The notes under the pieces were generated by a model, which searched no databases, had not been told where the DNA came from, and saw only the letters and a list, made by a program, of their open reading frames with translations. Below, in pieces: positions 1 to 9,262 of a stretch of DNA of 64,000 nucleotides (its first letter is position 1; every line of letters begins with the position of its first letter). The translations under genes and the position numbers were made by a program. Source of the stretch: Sternotherus odoratus (lineage: Eukaryota > Chordata > Testudines > Kinosternidae); the NCBI GenBank assembly GCA_032164245.1, contig JAVMKO010000006.1, positions 6,091,001-6,155,000 of the forward strand. Reading direction: 5' to 3'.

Positions 1-175
1 ACCCGCAGGCGGGAGCCGGCAGCCCGCCCGCCCGCTGGCGGGACTCGGGCAGGAGCCGGGAGCCGGCAGCCAGCCCTCGAGAAATGGATTTTGGATGCAT
101 CAGACTTGCTCAGAAATTTTGTCCGTTGCATCCGAAGTCCATTAAATCGAGGTCCGTTAAATCGAGGGTTTACTG
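1..175. mobile_element. pogo/Tigger-like MITE, 3' part (cut by window edge)
   Basis: This matches the right half of the complete element at 3305-3571: the same GC-rich block, then the conserved segment around 95-175 with two closely spaced GTCCGTTAAATCG-type motifs, ending GGGTTTACTG followed by TA at 176-177. The end is the reverse complement of the left terminus of the complete copy. Only the right end is inside the window. The TA target and the CAGTAAA-type terminus suggest the Tc1/mariner-pogo group; that assignment is inference. Confidence 0.75.
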
Positions 176-515
176 TATGTAGATAAAATACTGGGCTTTT
201 GTCATCTCCCTTTAAGAACATCTAATCAATTCCAGAACTGATGCAACCAGCCATTCCAACAGTACATATATTAAAAGAAGCAGGACTGGAGTTCTTAATG
301 GAAATATAGATTAAAGTGACTAGGAAAAGTTATACTGCCCATCTTTAATATATTAATAACTATGGTATAATGCCATTAACAGGTGAATACAAATTCTCCC
401 CAACACTCATTCCTCATTCTGCTAAGAAACTTCAAGTCTGCCACCTTGTGCTCAGATTGAAAAGGAACACGAAACACCGTTCTCCAGATACACAGTAGAG
501 CTAACTAGGGTGATC

Positions 516-628
516 AGATGTCCTGATTTTATAGGGACAGTCACGATTTTTGAGTCTTTTTCTTATATAGGCTCCTATTACCCCCTCCTCCATCCCGATT
601 TTTTCACATTTGCTGTCTGGTCACCCTA
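516..628. mobile_element. hAT-type MITE (TAGGGT...ACCCTA family), copy 1
   Basis: A 113-bp element with inverted ends TAGGGTGATCAGA and TCTGGTCACCCTA. Two more copies lie at 52797-52920 and 55495-55608. The flanking 8-mers here (GAGCTAAC before, CAGTTAAC after) match at 6 of 8 positions, so this reads as a decayed 8-bp target duplication, the hAT size. The third copy has a perfect 8-bp duplication. Confidence 0.8.
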
Positions 629-1150
629 CAGTTAACTAGCACATATAGAAAACAATTACCCAACATTGTGGTTGAGATTTTAAATGCACAGATGTCAGGA
701 AATTCACACTTACGGTTCCCACCTCAGCCATAACCCAACCCCATGGGGTGTATCTAGTAGTTTGTAGCACTGTTTTGTGCTTTGTGTAATGGTATGGCAA
801 ACGGTTTTGTAGTGTGGACTGCCCCTTCAGCCATTCCTGTAATGGTCCCGGGAGCCCAGTTACTGTGCTGTTGACAATTTGTATTTCTAGGGGTTTATAA
901 GAGTTTAACTTTTTGAATCTCATCTACTGTCATGAAATAATTGTCTGACCCTCCCATAGTTCCCCACAACTGGGAAAATGTAAATTGATAAACTATATAA
1001 TGAAGTGTAAATTGCATAATCGTGCACAACTGTGAAAATGTAAAAGGGGAACAAATTTTAAAAAGCTTAAATATAGTATCCGTGTTTATCAGTCACCATT
1101 ACTTGAGAAATGGAAATGGAATTCTGCCAAGCCTAGGAACAGGGAAGAGA
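629..1150. other. upstream intergenic DNA, no gene seen
   Basis: AT-rich unique-looking sequence. Around 960-1060 a short motif ending in GAAAATGTAAA occurs twice, a weak local duplication. Short open frames here show no domain. Confidence 0.5.
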
Positions 1151-1154
1151 ACCA

Positions 1155-1375
1155 GCTCAGCCTAGGCTCCCGGGTCTAATACCAGCCCAGGTCTTCAGTT
1201 CTAGTGCAGCACAGGTCCCCGGGTCTAGGACAGCCAAGGACCCTGGTTCTAATACCAGCCTAGGTTAGTGGTTCTAGCACCATAGACCCTCAGGTTCTAG
1301 CACCGCCAGGAGCTAGCACAGCCTGAGACCCACTGGTTCTAGCACCGCCTGGGCCTCTAGCACAGTGTGGGGCTG
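1155..1375. repeat. degenerate minisatellite upstream of the TMX1 promoter
   Basis: A block of imperfect units, roughly 30-35 bp, built on the phrases GGTTCTAGCACCGCC, GGGTCTA and AATACCAGCC. At least six GGTTCTA or GGGTCTA phrases can be read between 1170 and 1355. The units are diverged, so the array is old. It borders the GC-rich promoter. Confidence 0.6.
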
Positions 1376-1429
1376 TGGCCAGAGGGGTCACTGAGCAGTG
1401 ATCTCCCTCCCCCCTGGCAGGCACCCACA

Positions 1430-1956
1430 AGGCCTGAGTGCCACTGGCTTCCCTCAGGGCCAGCCCTGCACCCCACCCCCTCGAGAGCGCCCCTATTGGC
1501 CTCTGAGTCACTTTCACCCAGCACACGGTGCCCTATTGGCTCCCTAACGTTCTAAGCCCGCCTTCAACTGTTTTTCACTCAGGCTGGACCCGCCCCTCTA
1601 GGTCCCCGACCGCGCTTCACTTCTATCACAGGCGCTGGATGACATCACCGCTCCAAACTCTGACATGCGCGCCTCGCCTCTCAGAGCCCGAGCATGCGCA
1701 ATGTGGGTTGATCGGGCTACTCCGAAACGCGCGTGCGCTCGGGGGGGCTGCTGTCCGCTCCGCCGCCAGCGCCGTGCGCGGGCTCGGTTCGGGCATGCGC
1801 AGTCCGGGCGCTATCCCAGAATGCGCATGCGCCAGAACTAGCTCTTCCGCCGGCAACGCTGGCCGAGTCCGGCTCTCCCTGACATGCGCAGTGAGCGCGC
1901 TGGGCTAGCGAGAAGGCGGAAGTCTCCCGTGAGTAGGCGCCGGGCGCGTAACTAAG
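1430..1956 (+). promoter_or_regulatory. CpG-island promoter and 5' UTR of TMX1
   Basis: CpG-dense sequence runs from about 1430 past the start codon into intron 1. It has two inverted CCAAT boxes (ATTGG at 1495 and 1535), several GCATGCGC-type NRF1-like sites (near 1663, 1692 and 1794, a palindromic TGCGCATGCGC at 1822-1832, and one near 1883), a GGAAG ETS-like core near 1918, and AAGATGGCGGC at 1955-1965, a YY1-like motif over the start codon. No TATA box stands out. This is the usual layout of a broad housekeeping promoter. The transcription start is not fixed by sequence alone. Confidence 0.75.
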
Positions 1957-2120
1957 ATGGCGGCCTCCGTGCGGCGCTGCGCCGTGGCCTGGCTGGTCCC
2001 CGCGGCGGGGCTGCTGGCGCTGCTGGCCGGCCCGGGGGCGCTGGGGAAGCGGAGTCAAGTGAAGGCGCTGACGGACGGGACGTGGCGGGAGCTGCTGCAG
2101 GGCGAGTGGATGATTGAATT
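1957..2120 (+). CDS. TMX1: TMX1 coding exon 1
   Basis: Encodes the signal peptide (leucine/alanine-rich core at about 11-26) and the start of the thioredoxin domain, through WMIE. The donor is GTGAGT at 2121. Two nucleotides of the Phe55 codon remain in this exon. Confidence 0.95.
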
Positions 2121-5100
2121 GTGAGTGCGCGAGAGCCCCTCCCCCCCCCGGCCCGCTGCGCCCCGGGGTGCCGCCCCTCCCCCACCCTTCCCGCAGGGCC
2201 ATGGGGGGAGGGGAGGCGCGTGCTGCCCGGGTCTGACCCGCGTCCCCCCTGCCCCCCTCCCCATCCGCGAATCCCTCCTGGGGGGCTTCTCGGGACCACC
2301 AGGGCGTGGCCCCATGTCCCCAGCATGCCCTGGGGTGGCGTGGGGGCGCCCGCCCTCCCCCAGGCAGCCCTGCTGTGGGGGTGGGAGTGGGGCTCCAGGG
2401 GCCCGGCCCCGTGTGCAGCCTGCCGCTGGGATCCTGGCCCCTCTCGCTGTGTTGGAATTCCCATGGTGAACCATCAGAGAGCAGAAGTGACAAAGGGCCC
2501 TGTGGCACCTTAAAGACTAACTAAAGTGTTAAAGCATAAGCTTTCGTGGGCGAATACCCACTTCGTCGGATGCGCCTCCCGAGGTCATCCTGTCCACCCC
2601 TGCACTGAGGCAGGACCACATGTTATCTAGACTGGACACAAGTGTTTGCATAACCTGTTAGCTCACGAAAGCTTAGGCCCAAATACATTTGTTAGTCTCT
2701 AAGGTGCCACAAGTACTCCTTGTTCTTTTTGTTGATACAGACTAATATGGCTACTACTCTGAAACCTGTAGCAGTCACAGTCTGCTATACTCAATTTTGC
2801 TAACAATTGTTCTCTTGGAAGCTGTTACTTGAGAGGTAGTAAAGGTGGAAAGTTTGAGGCCTGAAGGCATGGTTTAAAAATGAGGTGATGGTGATAGCTG
2901 ACTCTGTGGTAATCAGATCTTTAATTTGCTTAATCTGTTAAAATGGGGTGTGGCTGCCCATTTCTTAATATCTCTTTAGCCCTGGAGTGTTAGCATGTAT
3001 TAAGTAACTAAGGCACATTACTTGCAGTGGCAGTGTGTATATTCTGGGTTATTACTGTATGGTTGGATAAAATAGCATTGTGTTTTCTCTCACTGCATTT
3101 TTTGAGACAGACTTTATTTTTCAGTTATGCTCCCTGGTGTCCTGCCTGTCAGAACCTGCAGCTTGAATGGGAAAAGTTTGCTGAATGGGGGGAAGATCTT
3201 GAAGTTAACATTGCAAAAGTGGATGTCACAGAACAGCCAGGTAATCCCTGTTATATATCCAAAAAAAGAAACACTATTTTATACAGATGTTTACACTTTG
3301 TGTACAGTAAAACCTCCATTTAACGGACTAATTCGGGCGAGGGGGTGTCCGTTAAATCAAAATGTCCGTTATTTAATAATAATTTTTTTTTTTTTTTTTT
3401 AAAAGAGCTGTTTGAGCAGCAGCCCGCCCGCTGCCTGGACCCGGGCGGCAGCCGGGAGCCGGCAGCCAGCCCGCCAGAAATGGATCAGGAATGCATCAGA
3501 CTTGCTCAGAAATTTTGTCCGTTGCATCCGAAGTCCGTTAAATCGAGGTCCGTTAAATCGAGGGTTTACTGTAATACCCAGAGGCTTTGTTGCTTCATAT
3601 GCTTTTTTGTTTTGGTTTTCGTTCTACTAAAGTGAAATGTTGAGCGTGCTTGTTTTAAATAAAATGAATAGAGGAGCAGTACAGATACAGTGTCCTTAAT
3701 TGTAGTGAGAGCCCATTAATGATATTTATGGCCGAGATTTTCAAAAATGCCTAAGTGGCTTAGAAGTACAAGTACTATTGAAAGTCGGTGGTACTTGTGC
3801 TCCTAAATCATTTAGGTGCCCTTGAAAATTCCACCCTGTTTGCCTTACTGTCGTGCCTGGAAGCCACAACCAAGATTGAGTTCCCTTTGCACAAGCTGCT
3901 GTACAATGCACAGAAAGAAACAATCCTTGCTCTGAAGACATTACAGTCTAAATTGACAGACAAAAGATGAAACAAGCCCAGGTAGGTGAAATAACTTGTC
4001 CAAAGTCTCACAGCTGATCAGTGCAGAGCTGGGGATAGAACCTAGGAATCTGTCTCCCCGTTGTCATATCCATTAGACTATGCTCTCTTTCCAGTGTATG
4101 TCAGTTTTTGCTTGATCAGAATTACAGGTGAACATCTTGTATATATTTTTTGTCAAGATACCTATGATAAACACATTTATTGTCCAGGACTGTTTATTTC
4201 CTCCTTCCCCCACCTGCTGGTTCAAAATGCTCTTAACATTTTAAAAACAACTGTGTCTTCCTGTAGGTCTGAGTGGGCGATTTGTTATAACAGCACTTCC
4301 CACAATCTATCAGTAAGTACTCCGAGCCCACAGTAATAGAGGAAAATGTGGTGATCCTCTTACTAAATGTTGTATTTCTTGGAGAAATGATTCTAGATTG
4401 TTTGCTTTATTGAGATAGGGTTTTTAGAACAGAGAGTGGGAAGTCTCAAAGCTCTTTGTAGCATTAATCACATTTATAATCACCTAGCCGGACCACCTGC
4501 ATAGCATAGGCCATAGAATGTCATCCAATGATTTTTTTTTTGCAGTTAGTCCATATCTTGACCGATCTCTGTTTCTTAAATTTGTCTTAGGTGGCAAGAT
4601 TGTCATCTTTCTGTAGTAACACAATGAGTCTAGCAAAGATAAGTGATGCTGATTGCTTTCATTTTTTTCTAATAATCTTGACTTTGAAGTAGGATAAAAA
4701 GAATCATTATAGAGAATGTGGGAGAAAAATGCCATAGAACAGAGATGAATGCTACATGCCTAGATTGTACTGCATCTGGCATCCTACAGTACATGTCTAA
4801 CTTTTTCCTCTTTTGAACAGTTGTAAAGATGGAGAGTTCAGGAGGTACCAGGGCCAAAGAACTAAAAACGACTTCATAAATTTCATCAGTGACCAAGAAT
4901 GGAAATCTATTGACCCAGTTTCTTCTTGGTTTGGTCCGTGCTCTGTTCTGTAAGTACCAGCATGATTTTATCAGTAGCTATGTTGTTTTCACTACCAGAC
5001 ACATGCATGTTCAAGGAGTCTGTTGAACAAATTATCTAGTGCACCATAGCACTGCTTGGCTCACCTTAGAGCAGTGGTTCCCAAACTTGATTCGCGGCTT

Positions 5101-8100
5101 GTTCAGCGTAAGCCCCAGGTGGGCCGCAAGACGCTTTGTTTATCTGAGCATCCGCAGATAAGGACGCTCGCAGCTCCCAGTGGCTGCGGTTCGCTGGTCA
5201 CAGTCAATGGGAGCTGCAAGAAATGGCAAACTGCGACCATTGGGAGCTGTGAGCGGCCGTCCCTGTGGACCCTTAGGTAAGCAAAGCGTCTTGCGGCCTG
5301 TCAGAGGCTTATCCTGAAGAAGCCGCGAATCAAGTTTGGGAATCACTGCCTTAGAGGGTTAAATGTAACTTTCTGTCCCCTGTTCATATGAGGCTGTCTC
5401 AGGGGCCATTATACTGGTGAGGATAATCTTTGCAGAGTTGAGAATCTGACACTGTATTGTTGTTGCACTTCGTAGATTTTTCATAGGCTGTTATACTTGT
5501 TCTGTATGCTTGAATGGAGCAGCTAAAAATTGGGAACGACTATATGATTGTGCTAGAGTGTTGGCAGTGTAAGGAACTTGTGGAGACAAATCAGGTGCAA
5601 CCTGTGATGAGTGCAAGTGGGAAACAGTGGGAAAGTGATGTCACCCAGTTTAAAAAACATAGTGCTGTTTGAAATGCTATCTAGTCTTCCAGTGGTTTTG
5701 AGGAGCAACTCAGAAGATTGCTTGCTTTTAACTACTGCAATGCTCCTATGTTGTAAATGCTGCGGGTATATAATTATTTTGGGGGGAGGGATTGGGTAGT
5801 AGATGGGGAACTGCATAGCAAAATGGCATTCCAGAATCAAAAGTCTGTAATCTGACCAGGGTGCGCCCAAATTCTTATACGCTGGACTAGTTAGAGAGTT
5901 GTGGGAGCAGAGTCTAAACTCTGATGTTTGGAGCTCTCCGCTACAAAAATACAACTACTGTGTTCATCTTATAGCCTTTCTGCAGTCTGAATAACATCCG
6001 ATTCAGTTAGTGTTTCTGGGCAGTCACCTTTAGGCCTGAAATCTTTGGCCTCTGGTGGCATGTGTTTTTTTGAAAGGTCAAGGAAAATTCTCACATCTGT
6101 TTTACAAAGGCATAAAAATACTTCTCCCATTTGAAAGCTATCACTTTGTTCAGAAGTCAAGATACTTGAGCTTAGAAACTTGGTGTGCAACTAATCTCAA
6201 TGAAAGACTTGGTCGATAACCAAGTATGACACACACAGGCTACTAATTAAATTAGGGTCAACAGAAAAATGACTATTGCAAGTGTACAATTTTGATATCT
6301 TTAATGTTTGTGCCTTAGTCACTGTGCATGCCTCTTTCCATAAGTGCAAATGTAAGTACTGAAAGCGGCTTAACTTTTCACCATGTCCCCTTTTTAGCTT
6401 TTCTTTTCCTAAAAACCAAAACAACACAAATCAAAACCAAGCGCTGGGGCTGAATTGAATACTGCTTAGAGCAGTGCAAAGATAGCACGGTAACAATGAA
6501 TGATCAGGAAATACAAAAACCTAGAATTCCAACACCAATAACTGTTACTTATATGCAACATTTTATATTTCTATGTGTGCATTCTGGCCAAGCTAATGTT
6601 GCTATAGGGACCATAGATTTATATGCCCTGACTTTTATTGCAACTCTGCAGTCTGTGTCACATTAAGATACTTTTTGTATCATATTAGTTACTTGAATAC
6701 AAACATAATTGGTAGATGTGGATTTTTGAAGCTTGAGGATGGAAGTGGATCCAAATTTTTTTTTATCTAAAGCCCTGCAAATCTGCAGATATCGGGATTG
6801 TATCCACGGATTGTATCTGCAGTGCATATTCGTGGATCCCTGATCAGCTGCGAATCAAGTATTTTGTATCCTCACGGAGCTCTAACTATTTCAAAGTTAA
6901 GGGCAAAGTAGAAGGATAAAGGAGAAGTGGTTAGGAAAGCAGCCTGATATTTTGGGATGGGTGTCAAAACCAGTGTTGCTCAGTGTAGGTGTGATGAATA
7001 GCAATCAGAATGGGAGATTGATAGATCTGTGTGCTTCTGATTTGCCCCCAAAAATAAATAAATAAATTTTTTTGCAGTCTCCAGTTTCACTCTCTTCTGA
7101 TTTATTTCAGGATGAGCAGTATGTCTGCTTTGTTTCAGTTGTCCATGTGGATCAGGGTATGTGTTAAAAGTCTGATTTATTTTTTTTGTTTAAAGAAAAA
7201 TAAAGAAAAACTTGGTATTCTGCCGTTCTTGAGATGACTAATGTCTGTCTGTCTCTCTCTTTTTAGCATTGCCACAATTATTTTACTGAAAATGTTGGTA
7301 TGCCAGTTTGGGGATCATATGCTATTTTTGCATTGGCAACTCTGTTTTCGGGACTGATACTTGGACTTGTAAGTAAAAAAAATTCAGTTACGAGAAACAA
7401 AAGCTGCTTTTTCTACGGCATGGTGGATTAATGCAGTGGAGAAGTTCAGAATTATTTAATGTAAAACTTGTTCTTTTCAGATCATGGTATTTTTAGCAGA
7501 CTGTCTCTGTCCATCCAAAAGGCACAGACCGCAGCAGCACCACCATCAAAGTAAGCATGCTATACGTGTCTAAGGCAGGGATGGGCAAACTATGGCCTGC
7601 CAGCCTGTCCTGCCCGGCCCAGGAGGTTCCCCCCCGGCCCCTCCCCACTGTGTCCCCTCCCCCGCAGCCTCAGTGCGCTGTGCTGCCAGTACTCTAGCCT
7701 GCCGCTCCTGGGCAGCGCTGCAGTGTGTGGCTGGATCTGGCGGGGCCTGAGCTCCAGCCGCTCTGAGCTGCACGGGAAGGGGGCGGGGCTGTGACCTCCT
7801 GCCGGGCCACGTTTCTTGCTCTGGTGGGCCAGAGTGGTGTGGTAAGGGGGGCCGGGCCAGGGCCTTGGATAAGGGGCAGGAAGTCCTGGGGGTCTATCAG
7901 GGGATGCAGGGGTGGGTGGGTGGGTAGGGGTGGGGTCCTGGGAGGGCAGTTAGGGTGGAGGGAGGTTTCAGGAGGGGACACTCGATACAAGGATCAGGGG
8001 GGCTTAGATGGGGGGGGTATGGTCCCTGTGGGTGGTTAGGGGCAGGGGGTCCCAGAGGGTATGGTCAGGGGACAAGAAGCAGGGGAGGTTGGATGGGTTG

Positions 8101-9262
8101 AGGGTTCTGAGGAGGGTGGGAAGTAGGAGGTGGTCGGACAAGGGCAGGGCCAGGCTTCCCTACCCGGCCCTCCACACAATTTTGCAACCTCGATGTGGCC
8201 CTCTGGCCAAAAAGTTTGCCCACCCCTGGTCTAAGGGTTTCATTTTCTTCAAGGAAGCCAGTGAGTAAATCCTTGTGTGATAAAAACAAATATATAATGT
8301 GAGATTTATGTTTGCTGGCCATGAAACGTTCACTACAATTATGCCTTTTTGCTGGTCAGTGATATTGCACTTTAACTTTGATTATCTAGTGTCTAGTCTT
8401 CATAATCATGCCTGGAGTTGGGAGAGCAGACTATTGTTTACCATGGACTTCAGATGGTGAAAATAGCTTTTTCAACGGTTAGCTATTTGGAGGCAATTTC
8501 CTCCCTCACCATCTCAAATTTAATAAGATAAGCTAAAAGTTTGGGCTTTAACACATGTTTCTGTTCAATTCCAGTGAATGAACCCAGTTTAGAAACTTGT
8601 AGTCAGATTGAGGACAAAAGAAAACATGCCTCATTTTAAAAGGAGGAGGGGTTTACGTCTGTTAACATAATCCAACAATTCATTTTAAGATGTTTCACTG
8701 GGAGCTATTAAAATGAGGTGTTGTACTAATGGGGATTGCTTAATCACTGTCACAAAGAAATGTGAGAAGACTCAGCCCTGTGTACCTCAAACTGGTGCTT
8801 TTAGGTTCCCTGTCCCAAACTTGAGGGAGTCTTTTATGCCAGGTCATATTTACTCAGTAATACAGGAACACAAGTGACATAATTCCTTTGGTGGCAATGA
8901 ATCTGTTTAGGCATTTTACATTTAATATTAGAATTCCCAACTTCTCCTGGTTTGTGGTTAAGATAATTGCTATGCCTAAACCACTGTAATTAATGTTCCT
9001 GGGTATTGGAATTCCTAGACAGACCTGTTAGGTGTGCAAACAAATAGGTCTTCAGATTAAAGTACTTTTGTTTTCTCTTTAAGAAAAATTAGCACCAGAA
9101 TCAGCCCGGCTCTTGAAAAAACTGGATGAAGACCAGGAAGCAGATGAGGAGGATCTTTCAGATGATGAAGCAGAGGATAAAGAGGAGGCAGACAGAAACT
9201 CTTCAACAAATGCTGTAAGACAGCGTCCTGTGAACCTTGCTGCTGCAACAGAGAAATCATAG
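1957..9262 (+). CDS. TMX1: TMX1, thioredoxin-related transmembrane protein 1 (8 coding exons, complete)
   Basis: The CDS is join(1957..2120, 3125..3240, 4267..4312, 4821..4949, 7111..7156, 7267..7368, 7481..7550, 9084..9262). The total is 852 nt: 283 residues plus TAG, close to the roughly 280-residue vertebrate family. Every intron is GT-AG. The start is the ATG in AAGATGGCGGC, followed by a hydrophobic signal peptide (residues 1 to about 28). The thioredoxin fold carries FYAPWCPACQNL with active-site Cys60 and Cys63 and the cis-proline in TALPT (Pro105). A transmembrane helix spans about 182-206, then Cys209 and Cys211, a basic/His patch, and an acidic tail (about 238-258). Known family role: type I ER membrane oxidoreductase of the PDI family, acting on membrane-bound substrates and enriched at ER-mitochondria contacts through palmitoylation of the juxtamembrane cysteines. 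Those roles are carried over by homology. No frameshift or stop was seen. Confidence 0.97.
2490..2576 (-). repeat. hammerhead-like dispersed repeat, copy A (intron 1)
   Basis: Read on the minus strand it runs from GCATCCGACGA through stem arms GTGGGT and GCCCAC (loop ATTC) to GAAAGCTTATGC, then the shared tail with GGTGCCACAGGGC. This is the layout of a hammerhead core (CYGACGA, stem II, GAAA, short stem III), with C instead of U at the second core position. Copies C and D match most closely. Family name unknown to me; a Penelope-like or SINE-like retroelement is possible. Confidence 0.7.
2660..2768 (+). repeat. hammerhead-like dispersed repeat, copy B (truncated, intron 1)
   Basis: Begins inside stem II (GCTCACGAAAGCTTAGGC) and continues through GTTAGTCTCTAAGGTGCCAC and an ACTAATATGGCTACTACTC tail. 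The core 5' half is missing. It belongs to the same subfamily as copy E (GTTAGTCTCTAAG rather than GTTAGTCTATAAG) and lies opposite in orientation to copy A, 84 bp away. Confidence 0.7.
3125..3240 (+). CDS. TMX1: TMX1 coding exon 2 (CPAC active site)
   Basis: The acceptor is TTTTTCAG ending at 3124. It encodes YAPWCPACQNL, then an alpha-helix (LEWEKFAEW) and the beta-strand INIAKVDVT-like segment typical of thioredoxin domains. The donor is GTAATC at 3241. It ends one base into Gly94. Confidence 0.96.
3305..3571. mobile_element. pogo/Tigger-like MITE, complete (intron 2)
   Basis: Ends CAGTAAAACCTCCATTTAACGG and, reverse complemented, CAGTAAACCCTCGATTTAACGG, flanked by TA on both sides (3303-3304 and 3572-3573). 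It is 267 bp with an oligo-T tract near 3380-3402 and a GC-rich centre. It has no coding capacity. The right half is nearly identical to 1-175. Confidence 0.85.
3735..3833. repeat. short palindromic repeat (intron 2)
   Basis: AGATTTTCAAAAATGCCTAAG on the left is mirrored by CTTAGGTGCCCTTGAAAATT-like sequence on the right. The centre (GTACAAGTACTATTGAAAG) is itself partly palindromic. Related fragments occur near 20280-20435 and 34652-34765. Probably an old MITE with degenerate arms. Confidence 0.5.
3978..4095 (-). mobile_element. MIR-like tRNA-derived SINE fragment
   Basis: On the minus strand, A-box-like TAGTCTAATGG is followed by B-box-like GGTTCTATCCC and a core with CACAGCTG and a GGACAAGTTATTTCACC-like tail. 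This is the layout of amniote MIR/CORE-SINEs. It lies in intron 2, diverged and without a clear target duplication. Confidence 0.6.
4267..4312 (+). CDS. TMX1: TMX1 coding exon 3 (cis-Pro loop)
   Basis: A 46-bp exon between TGTAG and GTAAGT. It encodes LSGRFVITALPTIYH; Pro105 is the conserved cis-proline facing the active site. Confidence 0.93.
4821..4949 (+). CDS. TMX1: TMX1 coding exon 4
   Basis: Acceptor TTTTGAACAG, donor GTAAGT at 4950. It encodes the end of the thioredoxin fold (CKDGEFRRYQGQR, then NDFINFISDQEW) and the lumenal linker WFGPCSVL. Reading phase agrees with exons 3 and 5. Confidence 0.95.
5072..5348. mobile_element. hAT-type MITE with perfect 8-bp target duplication (intron 4)
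   Basis: A 277-bp element. The left end CAGTGGTTCCCAAACTTGAT and the reverse-complemented right end CAGTGATTCCCAAACTTGAT agree over about 29 bp with one mismatch. CCTTAGAG flanks both sides (5064-5071 and 5349-5356). It has no transposase. The CAGTGGTTCYCAAACT terminus is typical of the Charlie/hAT group. Confidence 0.9.
6770..6886. mobile_element. probable short MITE (intron 4)
   Basis: Palindrome-prone sequence with AGCCCTGCAAATCTGCAGAT at one end, ATCCTCACGGAGCTCT at the other, and TATCCACGGAT/ATTCGTGGATCC pairs inside. The ends match only loosely and I see no clear target duplication. Confidence 0.4.
7111..7156 (+). CDS. TMX1: TMX1 coding exon 5
   Basis: A 46-bp exon with acceptor TTTATTTCAG and donor GTATGT. 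It encodes MSSMSALFQLSMWIR in the lumenal linker before the membrane span and restores phase 0 for exon 6. Confidence 0.92.
7267..7368 (+). CDS. TMX1: TMX1 coding exon 6 (most of the membrane span)
   Basis: A 102-bp, 34-codon exon between TTTTAG and GTAAGT. It encodes HCHNYFTENVGMPVW and then the hydrophobic run YAIFALATLFSGLILGL. It is flanked by very short introns of 110 and 112 bp. Confidence 0.95.
7481..7550 (+). CDS. TMX1: TMX1 coding exon 7 (end of membrane span, Cys pair)
   Basis: Acceptor TTCTTTTCAG, donor GTAAGC. It encodes IMVFLADCLCPSKRHRP and a glutamine/histidine run. The CLC pair just after the membrane span matches the palmitoylated cysteines known in mammalian TMX1. Confidence 0.94.
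7576..8228. mobile_element. hAT-type element with GC-rich interior (intron 7)
   Basis: A 653-bp element. The left end CAGGGATGGGCAAACTATGG and the reverse-complemented right end CAGGGGTGGGCAAACTTTTT pair. GTCTAAGG flanks both sides exactly (7568-7575 and 8229-8236). The interior is G-rich with repeated GGGTGGG and AGGGG phrases. Open frames inside are by-products of composition. No transposase is visible. Confidence 0.9.
9084..9262 (+). CDS. TMX1: TMX1 coding exon 8 (acidic tail and stop)
   Basis: Acceptor CTCTTTAAG. It encodes a lysine-containing start, an acidic stretch around DEDQEADEEDLSDDEAED, then VRQRPVNLAAATEKS and TAG at 9260-9262. The VRQR...KS ending is the TMX1 C-terminus. Confidence 0.95.

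Noticed and set aside
1717..2508. 263-codon minus frame over the CpG island
   Set aside because: CpG-rich promoters stay open by chance. It overlaps TMX1 exon 1 and its intron, and has no recognisable domain.
7111..7156. Extending exon 5 or skipping it
   Set aside because: Skipping 46 bp would break the frame between exons 4 and 6. With the chosen boundaries, all eight exons sum to 852 nt in frame.
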